In this document: positions 42,938-51,738 of the stretch, piece after piece
How positions within the stretch are numbered: position 1 is the first letter of the stretch
Layout of the letters: each line of letters starts with the position of its first letter
Source of the DNA: an uncultured Cellvibrionales bacterium
GTDB taxonomy: Bacteria > Pseudomonadota > Gammaproteobacteria > Pseudomonadales > Dasaniaceae
Reading direction: 5' to 3'
Assembly: GCA_913019905.1 (NCBI GenBank)
Contig: CAJVZD010000020.1
Coordinates: 1-64,000 of the forward strand
Length of the DNA: 64,000 bases
Notes under the pieces: generated by a model
The model's database searches: none
What the model saw: only the letters and a program-made list of their open reading frames with translations
Told to the model about the DNA's origin: nothing
Position numbers and translations under genes: made by a program

Positions 42938-43657
42938 TTATTCTCTATTGTGGGATGCTAAAAACTCTCTAAACTTTCGGTCTCTTATCTCTTTATGCTC
43001 TCCAGAGACCCACATTTCTCTTAAAACCTGATCAATTTTCGGCACTAAGCTGGCGTTCTTTTTGTGCAAGTAATGATAGAGTTTTATCGGCTCAAATGGT
43101 GGAGGAGACAGCAAATGGACGGACTCCATATTGTGCCTAATGATACCCGACATTCCGTTGACTTTGGCCGCAATCACGACATCTAGGCGCCCGGAATCGA
43201 CAAGTTTCATCAGGACGTCGAAGTCGTCTACTACTCGCACTTTATTGGCTCCCTCGGCACATTGCTCCTGGTAGATAATCCCTCTTATTATTCCGATCGA
43301 ATAATTTTCTAAAGCCTGACAATCATCCAAGGTGATATTTTTGTCGTTTGAGAAGAAATGTGGTTCGACGTAATTAACAGGGGTGGCAACTCGGATTAAA
43401 TTAGGATAGTCCTGTTCCAGGCCAATAACTCTTTGGATTTCGCCATCGATGTTACCAAGATTTGCTTCGTATAATGATCGTCTTCCCGGATATTCTACCG
43501 TCGATATTTGCAGATCAACTCGTCGATACGCAATCGTCAGAATTTCGGCTCCAATTACATCCATCGTGTTGGCAAACGTTGGGAAAACAAGCGGTTCCCG
43601 TGAATGAACACAGGCGGCAAAAAAAATACCGATGCAGAACGATGTTAGTCTTATCAT
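42938..43657 (-). CDS. Secreted solute-binding-like protein
   Basis: 239 residues with a signal peptide (about 1-19, ending VHSREP). The mature part follows the family 3 solute-binding pattern: YPGRRSLYEANLGNIDGEIQ, a ligand-lobe switch near 115-125, and LVDSGRLDVVIAAKVNGMSG near 160. It resembles the protein at 40805 in size and architecture. No transporter genes are adjacent; it lies next to decayed kinase sequence and a CheX/CheY operon, so an input role in signalling is plausible. Confidence 0.75.
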   Translation of the reverse strand: MIRLTSFCIGIFFAACVHSREPLVFPTFANTMDVIGAEILTIAYRRVDLQISTVEYPGRRSLYEANLGNIDGEIQRVIGLEQDYPNLIRVATPVNYVEPHFFSNDKNITLDDCQALENYSIGIIRGIIYQEQCAEGANKVRVVDDFDVLMKLVDSGRLDVVIAAKVNGMSGIIRHNMESVHLLSPPPFEPIKLYHYLHKKNASLVPKIDQVLREMWVSGEHKEIRDRKFREFLASHNRE

Positions 43658-43810
43658 AGTTTTTAGCTTACGAAGAAACGTGCATTAATGCGTATGTTCA
43701 ATACTGAGAGGAAAAGTTACTTCAGAATCTTGGGAGCATAGTACAAGTATTTGGACCAGAAGAAAACCGAGGTTATAACAGCGAATAGCTGGCGGAGGGT
43801 GGAGTTATCA

Positions 43811-43932
43811 TCAGCCGAAGGGAAAGCAGAGAAATTGAGTTTCGGGATACTTAAAGCCTGGCTTCTGAAGGCACAACAATAGAGATTCTGCTACCTTTAA
43901 CAGATAGCGCGAACGCGGAGAATGCGACATGA
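43811..43932 (+). pseudogene. Remnant of a histidine kinase C-terminus upstream of CheX
   Basis: In one frame bases 43855-43932 read SLASEGTTIEILLPLTDSAN and end at TGA overlapping the CheX ATG. The intact kinase at 45865 ends with almost the same GTTIEILLPI segment. A shifted frame upstream (43811-43870, SSAEGKAEKLSFGILK) lines up with the preceding AEVEKLDGRIK part of that kinase, so a frameshift separates the pieces. The rest of the kinase is gone. The CheX-CheY-DGC operon thus appears to have lost its own kinase. Confidence 0.55.
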
Positions 43933-44459
43933 CTCTTAATCACCACGAAATCGAACAACTGACTCAAGTTGTAACGCAGAGAACCATCGATTTTTTGTCC
44001 GAAGAAGTTGCTATTCCCACGATAGGCCGAGGATTACATGCTGAAGATGTTCAACAGCTCAATTTGCGAGAGTTCAACGCCTTGGTCAGCGTAGGAGGTA
44101 CGATCAACCTGCTGATAGTATTTAGTTTCGCAATGCCGCTAATGGACGAATTATTTGTAAAGTATACTTCTGACATTGATGTACCTGCCGACAAACATGA
44201 AACTTACCGAGAGGCGACTGCTGCCGAAGTAATCAATATCATCGTCGGAAATTGTACAACCGCTATGCTCGGGGATGAATCCTTGATCACATTGTCTCCA
44301 CCCGTGGTCTTTAAAGAGGCAAAAAGCATCTATCGCAGCAACGGCGCAAATTTTTACGCCATTACGCTGAACACAAAATACGGCTGCATGGATATCGATT
44401 TTATAGGACCGAAGGACTTATTCGATGATTATTTGAACTACCTGGAGAAAAAAGCATGA
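43929..44459 (+). CDS. CheX-like chemotaxis phosphatase
   Basis: 176 residues. The CheX/CheC-type phosphatase helix is present as AAEVINIIVGN (Glu100, Asn103, the E-x-x-N pair). VSVGGTINLLIVFSFAMP in the first half and a closing beta strand pattern fit the CheX fold. CheX proteins dephosphorylate CheY-type receivers. The gene starts within the stop of a decayed kinase fragment and overlaps the CheY-like gene by 4 bases, so it should act on that receiver. Confidence 0.8.
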   Translation: MTLNHHEIEQLTQVVTQRTIDFLSEEVAIPTIGRGLHAEDVQQLNLREFNALVSVGGTINLLIVFSFAMPLMDELFVKYTSDIDVPADKHETYREATAAEVINIIVGNCTTAMLGDESLITLSPPVVFKEAKSIYRSNGANFYAITLNTKYGCMDIDFIGPKDLFDDYLNYLEKKA

Positions 44460-44830
44460 AGGCGCTAAAGATTATGGTGGTCGATGACTCAATAATCACC
44501 GTAGAAAAAATCTCGGCAATGCTGGAGAATATGGGCCACACCGTGGTAAGTACCGCGAAAACTGGCAGCGAAGCTTTGACCAAATATCCCGAAGTGAAAC
44601 CCGACTTGATGACTATGGATATTACGATGCCTGAACTTGACGGAATTGAGACCACCAAACAAATTATCTCGATTGACCCCAGTGCGTTGATCGTGATGGT
44701 CACATCTCAAGGTCAGGAACGTATGGTAATGGATTCTTTGGATGCCGGGGCCAAAGGATATGTCCTTAAACCCATCAAGCCAGACAAGTTACAGTTGATT
44801 TTGGAGCAGATAGTGGACAAATACACATAG
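44456..44830 (+). CDS. CheY-like response regulator
   Basis: 124 residues, a single receiver domain. The acidic pocket Asp10/Asp11 (VVDDS), phospho-acceptor Asp55 (MTMDITMPELDG), Thr83 (VTSQG) and Lys105 (LKPIKPD) are all intact. It has no output domain, so it signals by protein contact or by handing phosphate on. The 4-base overlap with CheX and 28-base gap to the diguanylate cyclase suggest an operon. The kinase is probably the CheA-like protein at 45865-48396, since the local one is decayed. Confidence 0.95.
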   Translation: MKALKIMVVDDSIITVEKISAMLENMGHTVVSTAKTGSEALTKYPEVKPDLMTMDITMPELDGIETTKQIISIDPSALIVMVTSQGQERMVMDSLDAGAKGYVLKPIKPDKLQLILEQIVDKYT

Positions 44831-44848
44831 GACATATAGGACATATAG
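44822..44848. repeat. Nonamer micro-repeat (2-3 copies)
   Basis: Units ACACATAG, GACATATAG and GACATATAG fill the gap between the CheY-like and diguanylate cyclase genes, just upstream of the latter's start. The number of units would change the spacing to the start codon. Confidence 0.5.
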
Positions 44849-44858
44849 GCTCAGCGAA

Positions 44859-45764
44859 ATGGACAGAATTGAACCCGTTTTTGAAACACTATTTGATGTC
44901 ATTCCCTTTGGTATCTACATCGTTGATGTCGAAACTTATGAGATTGTCTACATTAATCGTGTGATGCAGCAACGAGTCGGCGAACCGAATGGTAGCAAAT
45001 GTTGGCAAGCAATTTATCGACAGAATTCTCCATGCTTACACTGCCCCATTCAGGATATTCTTAGCCGAGAAAGCAATGCCTTAAATGAGTCCGTTGTGCT
45101 GGAGTTGTTTAGCGATGTTGATGATTGTTGGTATCAACTGCAGGAAAAGATCATTAGCTGGCCGGACGGCCGCAAGGTGAAATATTCTATTGCAGTCGAT
45201 ATTTCTGAACTCAAGGGAATGCAGAACGAGCTTTCAGAAGCGCACGCCGAATTGTCTTTGGCCCATAGAGAATTGGAACGTACGGCGGTCACCGATGTTT
45301 TAACGAAAATCTATAATCGCGCCAAACTGGATCAGGTGTTAAGGGACGAGAACCAACGAAAGAATCGCTACAGCACACCTCTATCGCTGATATTGCTGGA
45401 TATCGATCGCTTTAAGTCTGTCAACGATACCCATGGTCATATGGTGGGTGACAGCGTACTGATGGAGACCGCCGACATCATGCGTAAGCATATACGCAAC
45501 ACGGATACACTGGGACGCTGGGGCGGCGAGGAATTTTTGATAATCTGCCCAAATACAGATCTTGAAAATGCGAAAATCGTTGCGGAAAAATTACGCAGCG
45601 CTTTGGACGATCATATTTTTGACGTGGTAGAGAGCTGTACGGGTAGCTTTGGCGTCGCCCTTTTTGGCGCTGAAGAAGACAGCGAAAGTGTATTGCGACG
45701 AGCAGACGAGGCATTGTATCGGGCGAAGGAACGCGGCCGAAATCGGGTTGAAGTAAGTTTTTGA
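44859..45764 (+). CDS. PAS-domain diguanylate cyclase
   Basis: 301 residues. A PAS-like domain (about 8-115) carries Cys48 and a CxxC pair (Cys59/Cys62), the Cys-rich PAS type sometimes seen in redox or metal sensors. A short coiled linker (about 118-142) is followed by the GGDEF domain. The active-site loop GGEEF (222-226) and the inhibitory site RNTD (213-216) are intact, so cyclic-di-GMP synthesis with product inhibition is expected. It has no membrane segment. It is the third gene of the CheX-CheY operon. Confidence 0.95.
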   Translation: MDRIEPVFETLFDVIPFGIYIVDVETYEIVYINRVMQQRVGEPNGSKCWQAIYRQNSPCLHCPIQDILSRESNALNESVVLELFSDVDDCWYQLQEKIISWPDGRKVKYSIAVDISELKGMQNELSEAHAELSLAHRELERTAVTDVLTKIYNRAKLDQVLRDENQRKNRYSTPLSLILLDIDRFKSVNDTHGHMVGDSVLMETADIMRKHIRNTDTLGRWGGEEFLIICPNTDLENAKIVAEKLRSALDDHIFDVVESCTGSFGVALFGAEEDSESVLRRADEALYRAKERGRNRVEVSF

Positions 45765-45864
45765 TTTAGCACGGTAGCCCTCTTCCCCTCGTAAGCAATG
45801 CCATTGCTAATAGGCGCTTCCGGTTTTATCGGGCTTCGTGTTCGCAGCGCGTCAATTAAATCGA

Positions 45865-48396
45865 CTAAACAATTATCCTTTCAACAGCACTATTATTGTC
45901 GATAAGTCTCTCCACAATAATGTGCTCTGTTATCGGCAGAAGAATTTCGATAGTTGTTCCCCGGTCTTCCTCACTGCTAATTTTTATTCGTCCGTCTAGT
46001 TTTTCCACTTCAGCTCTGACGGCAGCCAAGCCAACGCCGCGTCCGGAAGAATCGGAAACATCGACACGACTACTAACACCGTCCTCAAAGAGAAAATTGA
46101 GTACTTGCTCGTCAGTCATAATTGATACCTTCTCGCCGGTCAAGAAATTTCGTGTGACCAGTACCTGTCGTAATTTCTTAACATTGACACCAGCACCATC
46201 GTCGCTTATGCGAATGCAAACGTTTGAATCGTCGCTTGTGACATAACAAGCTATCGTACCGGCAAGAGGCTTTCCATTGATTCGCCGTTCCTCCGGCGAC
46301 TCCAAGCCATGATCAACGGCATTGCGAAATACCATGCCTAGCGATGCGAGAACGGCATTGTAAACATTGGACTCGATAAAGACATTCGTCCCTTCAATAA
46401 TCATCGGAGAAACCTTCTTCTCAAGCGTTCCCGCAAACCGCTTAACAAAACGCTTGAAGGGAACTAACACTTCTTTAATATTGGCAGATCTCAGGCATTT
46501 TACTTGCTGCATAACTGTTTTGTAGTTCAAATCCGCGAGGTCAAGCGAATTGCTTTGCGCGTATTTTTCCAGCGACAATTCTAAGGTTCTAATCTGGCTG
46601 CGAGAAATGGTTTGCCTTCCTCGTTTATCCAAAAAGTCGTCACCCAAAGATTCAAAAACGGGTTCGAGGTCACTGGCCAGCAACGATTCGAAATCTACCT
46701 CATCGAATAATTGCCTAACTCGTTGAATGTCTACATCTCCAGCTTGGTCGCGCAAGATCGCTAGCTTCGACTCAACTTGGTGTAACACGACGGGTAGACC
46801 GGAAAAGAAGACTTGATTGAAAATACCTTTAAAGCTGTGAATTCTACGAAAAAGCTCCTGGACTACGTCGTGTGCTGACTTGTCGGAGTCAAGAATCTTA
46901 GGTAGTTCACCCTGATAAAAAGCTTTAAAATCTCGAACCAGTATGTAAAAGTACCGGCTTTCTGACACCGCGGAAACAATCAATTCCAAGCGTTGCCGTT
47001 CGATTCGAACTTTTTCTTTTAACCTGTATTCGTTGGTGAGATCTCGTAAAATCAGCACCATCTTATTTTTTTCTACCAGATTGAACGATACGTGCAATAC
47101 CTTATCTTTGCTAACAAGCTCCGACGGTAGTAAAGACAATTTCATTTGTTGTTTGAAGTCATCTTCTTCCGCAAATACGCGCCTCAGCATGTCACTTAAA
47201 ACTGCGGCTTCTTCAGCTTTTTCCGGATACAACACGGCTTGTACCGTCCGACCATCGGGGTTTAATCCCAACATTTCCCTACAGGCGCTGCTGTATTCCG
47301 AGTGAATAACCAAATCGTCCCCGCAAGATAAGAAGCCCTCCCCCGACGTTTCGAGAAGATCGCTTTTTGCTTTGTTGGCTGCCTGTGCTCGCTCGGTTGC
47401 TACGGTAAGATTGTGCGTGCGTAATTTTACTTGGGCTTCTAAATGTTGCTGTTGTTGCTCCAAATCTTGATTGTTTATTCTTAGTAAAGAGGACTGATCC
47501 CGAATGTGTATCAGTAAGGCGTTAAAAGCGCGAGATAATACGCCAATTTCATCCCTGTTTTTGTCATCTAGTTCTTGGTCAAAATCTCCATTTGACGCCA
47601 AAGACTCTATTGTTTTCATGGTATCGCGAAGAGGTTGGGTAATTGAGGACGATATAACCAATGCCATCAAAGTAATAATTATAGCTCCTAACAATACGGG
47701 AACAATCAATTCGATTACTAAGCCACGAAAAATCTGATCCAGATCGTCGAGAAAAACGCCACCAAAAATCACCCAATCCCAAGGTTCGAAGTGGGTCCCA
47801 TAGGCCATTTTACGTTCAGAGCTGTCGGGGGCATTAACATCGCCTATTTTGGCGGTTGCACCGATGCTGTTTTCGTCGACGTAATAAAGATATTCGAAGA
47901 AGCCTGATTTTAAACCAGGTAGTTCATCGTTAAATAACTCGACAGATGCAACTATTCTCGAGGGAAAGTTATGTGATTTCGCAAATTCGTCCAATTGGTC
48001 AACAAACTTCTGATGAGATTGCTCGACGATTTCCGGAGGTTCATCGCTATAGGTTTGGGCTTTCAAAAAGGGATGCATGACGATGAAATTGGAGGAGTGG
48101 TAGACATAGAAGTAGGTGCGCTCGTCAGGCCGAAGCGCTTCTACTGCATTCAAAGCTTGACGTTTCGCTTCCGCTCTACTCAATTCACCGCTTTGCGAGC
48201 GTAGATAGAAATGCTCAACAATCTTACGCGCCCCCTCCACTTGAGTTAACGTATTTTGTTTTTGCATCGCGATAAATTGAAGAGATGAAAAGTTGACCGT
48301 TTCTAAAGTTACAAGAAGAAATCCAATCATAGCGAGAGCGACTAACAACCATAGCCGTTGGCGAATTTGTAGTCGTCTTAAGAAGCGATCAAACAT
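45865..48396 (-). CDS. Cache-HAMP-Hpt CheA-like hybrid sensor kinase
   Basis: About 843 residues from the ATG at 48396 (a TTG at 48414 would add 6). An N-terminal helix (about 15-35) and a second one (about 225-250) frame a periplasmic sCache_2-type sensor domain. A HAMP-like linker and coiled coil follow (about 250-340), then a PAS-like segment, an Hpt domain with the phospho-His in RRIHSFKGIFNQ, and a CheA-like ATPase domain (NAVDHGLESPEERR, SDDGAGVN, GRGVGLAAVRAEVEK, GTTIEILLPI). It lacks a receiver domain, so it should signal to a separate CheY-like protein, probably the one at 44456. It is convergent with the diguanylate cyclase gene. Confidence 0.85.
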   Translation of the reverse strand: MFDRFLRRLQIRQRLWLLVALAMIGFLLVTLETVNFSSLQFIAMQKQNTLTQVEGARKIVEHFYLRSQSGELSRAEAKRQALNAVEALRPDERTYFYVYHSSNFIVMHPFLKAQTYSDEPPEIVEQSHQKFVDQLDEFAKSHNFPSRIVASVELFNDELPGLKSGFFEYLYYVDENSIGATAKIGDVNAPDSSERKMAYGTHFEPWDWVIFGGVFLDDLDQIFRGLVIELIVPVLLGAIIITLMALVISSSITQPLRDTMKTIESLASNGDFDQELDDKNRDEIGVLSRAFNALLIHIRDQSSLLRINNQDLEQQQQHLEAQVKLRTHNLTVATERAQAANKAKSDLLETSGEGFLSCGDDLVIHSEYSSACREMLGLNPDGRTVQAVLYPEKAEEAAVLSDMLRRVFAEEDDFKQQMKLSLLPSELVSKDKVLHVSFNLVEKNKMVLILRDLTNEYRLKEKVRIERQRLELIVSAVSESRYFYILVRDFKAFYQGELPKILDSDKSAHDVVQELFRRIHSFKGIFNQVFFSGLPVVLHQVESKLAILRDQAGDVDIQRVRQLFDEVDFESLLASDLEPVFESLGDDFLDKRGRQTISRSQIRTLELSLEKYAQSNSLDLADLNYKTVMQQVKCLRSANIKEVLVPFKRFVKRFAGTLEKKVSPMIIEGTNVFIESNVYNAVLASLGMVFRNAVDHGLESPEERRINGKPLAGTIACYVTSDDSNVCIRISDDGAGVNVKKLRQVLVTRNFLTGEKVSIMTDEQVLNFLFEDGVSSRVDVSDSSGRGVGLAAVRAEVEKLDGRIKISSEEDRGTTIEILLPITEHIIVERLIDNNSAVERIIV

Positions 48397-49266
48397 ATAT
48401 GGCGCTAGCGACAATCATTGTCGTAGACTCTCTTTTTTGCCTAAGACTAGCAGCGGTTTTAACATCTGTAAACGTGAGCATTGACTGGAAAGAATCGCTC
48501 TCATTTACAGAAGAAGGGATAACTCCAGTCGATGATGTAAGACACAAAGGAATTCCGCGTTCGCAGTAAAGAAAGAACAAAGCGATTTAATTTCACGCTG
48601 CACACAATTTACATGCGACTTCCTATGGTCGCCATCCATTAGAAGACTCTAGCCGGGCTCAAAGGCGGCTTTTTCCAGGCAATATTGGCGTGAAAAGTAA
48701 ACCATGTACGTAGAGTAAGTTGCTTGACTCGTCTACCGATCGAATCGACGCCTCCCGTTTTAGTCGATAAGGAATGCGGCATAATGTTACTTTCCGAGGA
48801 ATCTGTTTTGTCTACGATAAGCTGCGCCAGCTATCGTCACCTCTAAAGCAGAAAGTGTGGCGGGAATTATTGGAACGAGTAATCACGGTTCTCGCCTTCC
48901 AAAAAGAAACGAGACAGCCGACGAATTATTGTCGCGAATAATCGGGCCAGCGATGTCGAGAAGATCCCAAGGAAATATCAGTATCGAGTAAACGAGATTA
49001 TCTACAGATAAACGAATATTTGACATTATCTCGCTATTCAATATTATGGCAGCTGCTTTGGCAACTTAGTTATCTCGATTTTTAAGCGATATTTATGATT
49101 TATGTAATTTCAAAACTTCTCTCTTTTTTCAGACCCTCGCGGTCCGATGCGGCGGTCGCCTGTCCGCAAGTATTGCGTACAATAGTTTTGCGCCCGCAAA
49201 GCCCGCGCCGACCCGGCTCTTCATCTGTGGAGATACTTCGAGAGTAAATTAAACACTGTTTAAAAG
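48397..49266. other. Long non-coding stretch before argC
   Basis: About 870 bases without a believable gene. The last 130 bases (from about 49140) are GC-richer, hold a TACAAT hexamer at 49178-49183 that could be a -10 element, and a small ATCT-GTGG-AGAT hairpin near 49220. They end in the terminator at 49267. This part could be a transcribed leader or small RNA. A minus-strand frame at 49100-49333 crosses the terminator and is not a gene. Confidence 0.45.
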
Positions 49267-49312
49267 AACCTCCAGAAGATCTGCACAACGGATTTTCTGG
49301 AGGTTTTTTTTT
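49267..49312 (+). terminator. Strong terminator in the leader of argC
   Basis: A perfect 11-bp stem AACCTCCAGAA / TTCTGGAGGTT with a 17-base loop is followed by nine T residues. It lies only 37 bases before the argC ATG on the same strand. It either ends a small RNA or attenuates argC expression. Confidence 0.9.
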
Positions 49313-49348
49313 GCCTAAATTTATCAAATTCAATCAGGAGAATAGATA

Positions 49349-50404
49349 ATGATCAACGTAGGAATTGTAGGAGCCGCCGGTTACATGGGCGGTGAAGTTT
49401 TACGAGTGCTATTAGACCACCCGCATGTAAATATCGCCTGGATAACAAGTCGTCAAGGCGGATGGATCGGCGATCATCACCCAAACTTATTTGGCATCGA
49501 ATTAGACCTAATACGGCCAGAAAAAATTACCCCATGTGATGTTGCTTTTCTCGCCTTACCGACTTCAGCGACCCTGGAAATTGTTGACACCTTATTGAAT
49601 CAGGGGACCAAGGTCATTGATCTGGGCTCGGCATTTAGACTAAAAGATCGAAAAGTATGGGAGAGGGTTTATGGTCAAACTCACAGTCATTGGCATCTTG
49701 TTGAAGAAGCGGTTTATGGTATTACGGAGCTAAACGCAGAGGCGGCAGCCAATGCCAGACTCATCGCCAATCCAGGTTGCTTTGCCTCAGCGGCAATATT
49801 AGCGCTTGCGCCTTTGCTTAAAGAACAATTAGTCGAAACGAAACACATCATGATAGACGGCTTGTCGGGAACTACCGGAGCAGGCGCTGAACTTGCGAGA
49901 CCGGCTCTTCATGCGGAAATTGGGAATAATCTGGTTCCCTATAATGTCGTCGACCATCGGCATAGTTATGAAATAGAACAAGAGCTATCATTATTATCGG
50001 GCGAAAATGTGCAAGTCCACTTCACCCCCACTTACGTACCAATCACTCGGGGAATATTAGATATTTGCCATGTATTTCCAAAAATTAAGACAAGCCGGTC
50101 AGAACTATTGAAGCTCTTCAAAGACCATTACCGTGATCATGAATTTATTAAAATCATTGATCACGAAAAGGAACAAGGTGTCGGCTGGCAGTACCGACCC
50201 TACCCGTGGGTTAGTGCCATCAATGGTACCAACTACTGCCATATCGGTATCGACTACGACGTACGACGCAATAGAGCAGTGATTTTTTCAGCACTGGACA
50301 ATGTCGGCAAAGGCGGCGCCCAGGTAGGCATCGAAAATATGAACTTAATGTTTGGATTGAACAGGACTACGGGACTGAGTCGTCGAGGCCTACATCCGGG
50401 GTGA
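49349..50404 (+). CDS. argC: N-acetyl-gamma-glutamyl-phosphate reductase
   Basis: 351 residues. ArgC makes N-acetylglutamate semialdehyde from N-acetylglutamyl phosphate with NADPH, the third step of arginine synthesis. Visible are the nucleotide-binding GIVGAAGYMGGEVLR start (5-19), catalytic Cys144 in ANPGCFASA, GLSGTTGAGAE and the C-terminal NMNLMFGLNRTTGL. The ATG has a CAGGAG site 11 bases upstream. No other arginine gene is near. It stands alone behind a strong terminator that may regulate it. Confidence 0.95.
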   Translation: MINVGIVGAAGYMGGEVLRVLLDHPHVNIAWITSRQGGWIGDHHPNLFGIELDLIRPEKITPCDVAFLALPTSATLEIVDTLLNQGTKVIDLGSAFRLKDRKVWERVYGQTHSHWHLVEEAVYGITELNAEAAANARLIANPGCFASAAILALAPLLKEQLVETKHIMIDGLSGTTGAGAELARPALHAEIGNNLVPYNVVDHRHSYEIEQELSLLSGENVQVHFTPTYVPITRGILDICHVFPKIKTSRSELLKLFKDHYRDHEFIKIIDHEKEQGVGWQYRPYPWVSAINGTNYCHIGIDYDVRRNRAVIFSALDNVGKGGAQVGIENMNLMFGLNRTTGLSRRGLHPG

Positions 50405-50431
50405 AGCAACATGGCGGTGGTTATGTGAATA

Positions 50432-50509
50432 CTTTAAGTGAACGTTTTAAGCTTGTGTTTTAACCTTATATTTTAAGCTGATGTATTAAGTTAAGGTTTT
50501 AGGTGAATG
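50432..50509. repeat. Degenerate 13-bp tandem array (6 copies)
   Basis: Six successive 13-base units of the type TTTTAAGCTTGTG (others include TTTTAACCTTATA, TTTTAAGCTGATG, TATTAAGTTAAGG, TTTTAGGTGAATG) follow the argC stop. The A/T core TTTTAA is kept while the rest varies. Confidence 0.6.
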
Positions 50510-50566
50510 TCCCTGTTGAAATGTATCTTCGAAGTCACGCTGATTTAAAAGCCGTTCTATTTGCTT

Positions 50567-50607
50567 TTTTCATTTAAGTTAGTTAGTCTAACTAACTTAA
50601 ATGAAAA
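50567..50607. promoter_or_regulatory. 41-bp perfect palindrome upstream of the MarR gene
   Basis: TTTTCATTTAAGTTAGTTAG is followed by one base and then its exact reverse complement, ending 9 bases before the MarR ATG. The TTAGTTAG-CTAACTAA core resembles operators of MarR/OhrR-type repressors, so autoregulation of marR-nnrU is likely. The same hairpin could also terminate transcription from argC. Confidence 0.75.
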
Positions 50608-50616
50608 GGCCGACCT

Positions 50617-51057
50617 ATGAGCGAAACTATAGAACAAAACCAAGACCTTATTATTAGCCGTTCCAGCCAGTTAAGCCGACTAGCTGCCAAGGTTCTGGAA
50701 AAGGAACTCGCGTCTATAGGAATTTCATTTCAGGAGTTTCGCATTGCCGGTCTGCTAATTGGGGATGATCAGATCACTCAAAAAGATCTCGCGGAAAAAT
50801 TGTCGGTTCGTCCCGCGACCTTGTCCGTTGCGATTTCGAAGCTGGAACGCCGAGGTATTGTTCAGCGAGTTTCCAGCGAAAAGGACAAGCGAGTCAATTT
50901 TCTTCGACTAACGCCCAATAGTGATATATCGCAGATGCATTTGTTGTTAAACAATCTGGAAACAAAAATAAGTGCAGGCGTTAGTGAAAGAGAATTAAAA
51001 ATCACCCGCAAAGTCATGGGGCTTTTAAGTGCTAACCTTGCACAATTAAATCAATAG
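50617..51057 (+). CDS. MarR family transcriptional regulator
   Basis: 146 residues with the winged-helix MarR core: FRIAGLLIGDDQITQKDLAE, KLSVRPATLSVAISKLERRG (recognition helix), IVQRVSSEKDKRVNFLRLT (wing with the DKR motif). Dimer helices flank it. The 41-bp palindrome just before the gene is its probable operator. It is followed 11 bases later by an NnrU-family gene, so the two are one operon. The signal sensed is unknown; no redox-active Cys of the OhrR type is present. Confidence 0.9.
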   Translation: MSETIEQNQDLIISRSSQLSRLAAKVLEKELASIGISFQEFRIAGLLIGDDQITQKDLAEKLSVRPATLSVAISKLERRGIVQRVSSEKDKRVNFLRLTPNSDISQMHLLLNNLETKISAGVSERELKITRKVMGLLSANLAQLNQ

Positions 51058-51068
51058 AGGAAATAGTG

Positions 51069-51620
51069 ATGAGTTTTCTAATCTTAGGTGTTGTGTTATT
51101 TTTTGCGATCCATTTTGTGCCCGCTACATCATTGAAAGCGAATGTAGTTGCGAGCATCGGAACCGGTCCATTTAAGGGGATTTTTAGCCTGATATCGGCG
51201 TTAGGATTGGCGCTAATTATCTATGGACTTACCCAGGCCAGTTTTCAGGCGTTATGGTCTCCGCCAAGCTGGGCAAGAGGACTGCTCATAGCGGTCATGC
51301 CCGTCACGGTCATTTTGTGGTGCGCAGCCGAAATGCCCAACAACTTGAAACGATGGGTACGACACCCAATGTTAATCGGCATGACGTTGTGGGGAGCGGG
51401 CCATCTCATTGCAAATGGTGACTTGGCTTCAACCATTTTATTTGCCAGTTTCGCGGTTTATTCAGTAATAAATATTATTAGCGTAAACGCGCGGGGCAGC
51501 TATGAGGCACCACCACCGGTCAGCAAGCTCTGGGATCTTGGCGTGATTACGATCGGACTTGGTGTTTATGCCTTACTTTTTAATTTCCATGGCTGGTTCA
51601 CGGGCATGCCATTGTTATAG
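51069..51620 (+). CDS. NnrU family membrane protein
   Basis: 183 residues from the ATG at 51069 (a GTG directly before it is also possible), with GAGG upstream. Five or six membrane helices fill the sequence; the motifs AIHFVPA near the start, and RHPMLIGMTLWGAGHLIANG in the middle match NnrU, a family first linked to nitric-oxide/nitrite respiration genes but widespread as single genes. It is in an operon with the MarR regulator. Function beyond membrane location is unknown. Confidence 0.9.
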   Translation: MSFLILGVVLFFAIHFVPATSLKANVVASIGTGPFKGIFSLISALGLALIIYGLTQASFQALWSPPSWARGLLIAVMPVTVILWCAAEMPNNLKRWVRHPMLIGMTLWGAGHLIANGDLASTILFASFAVYSVINIISVNARGSYEAPPPVSKLWDLGVITIGLGVYALLFNFHGWFTGMPLL

Positions 51621-51738
51621 AAATCGCCGTGGATTTTGCACTACTATCCGCGCATTTAAGCCGGTGAGGCATTTGGCCGCCGGCTGCACTACCCTCTTCA
51701 CCGCACGCCAGGATAACACCATCTCGCGCTCGCCATTT

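Noticed and set aside
45800..45830. AGCAATGCCATTGCT hairpin between convergent genes as a terminator
   Set aside because: The loop is a single base and no T tract follows on either strand.
48881..48931. Segment resembling 40345-40395 as a possible dispersed repeat
   Set aside because: The similarity is short and gapped; without an alignment statistic I cannot separate it from chance.
49100..49333. 77-codon minus-strand frame before argC
   Set aside because: It runs across a strong terminator hairpin and has no protein-like features.
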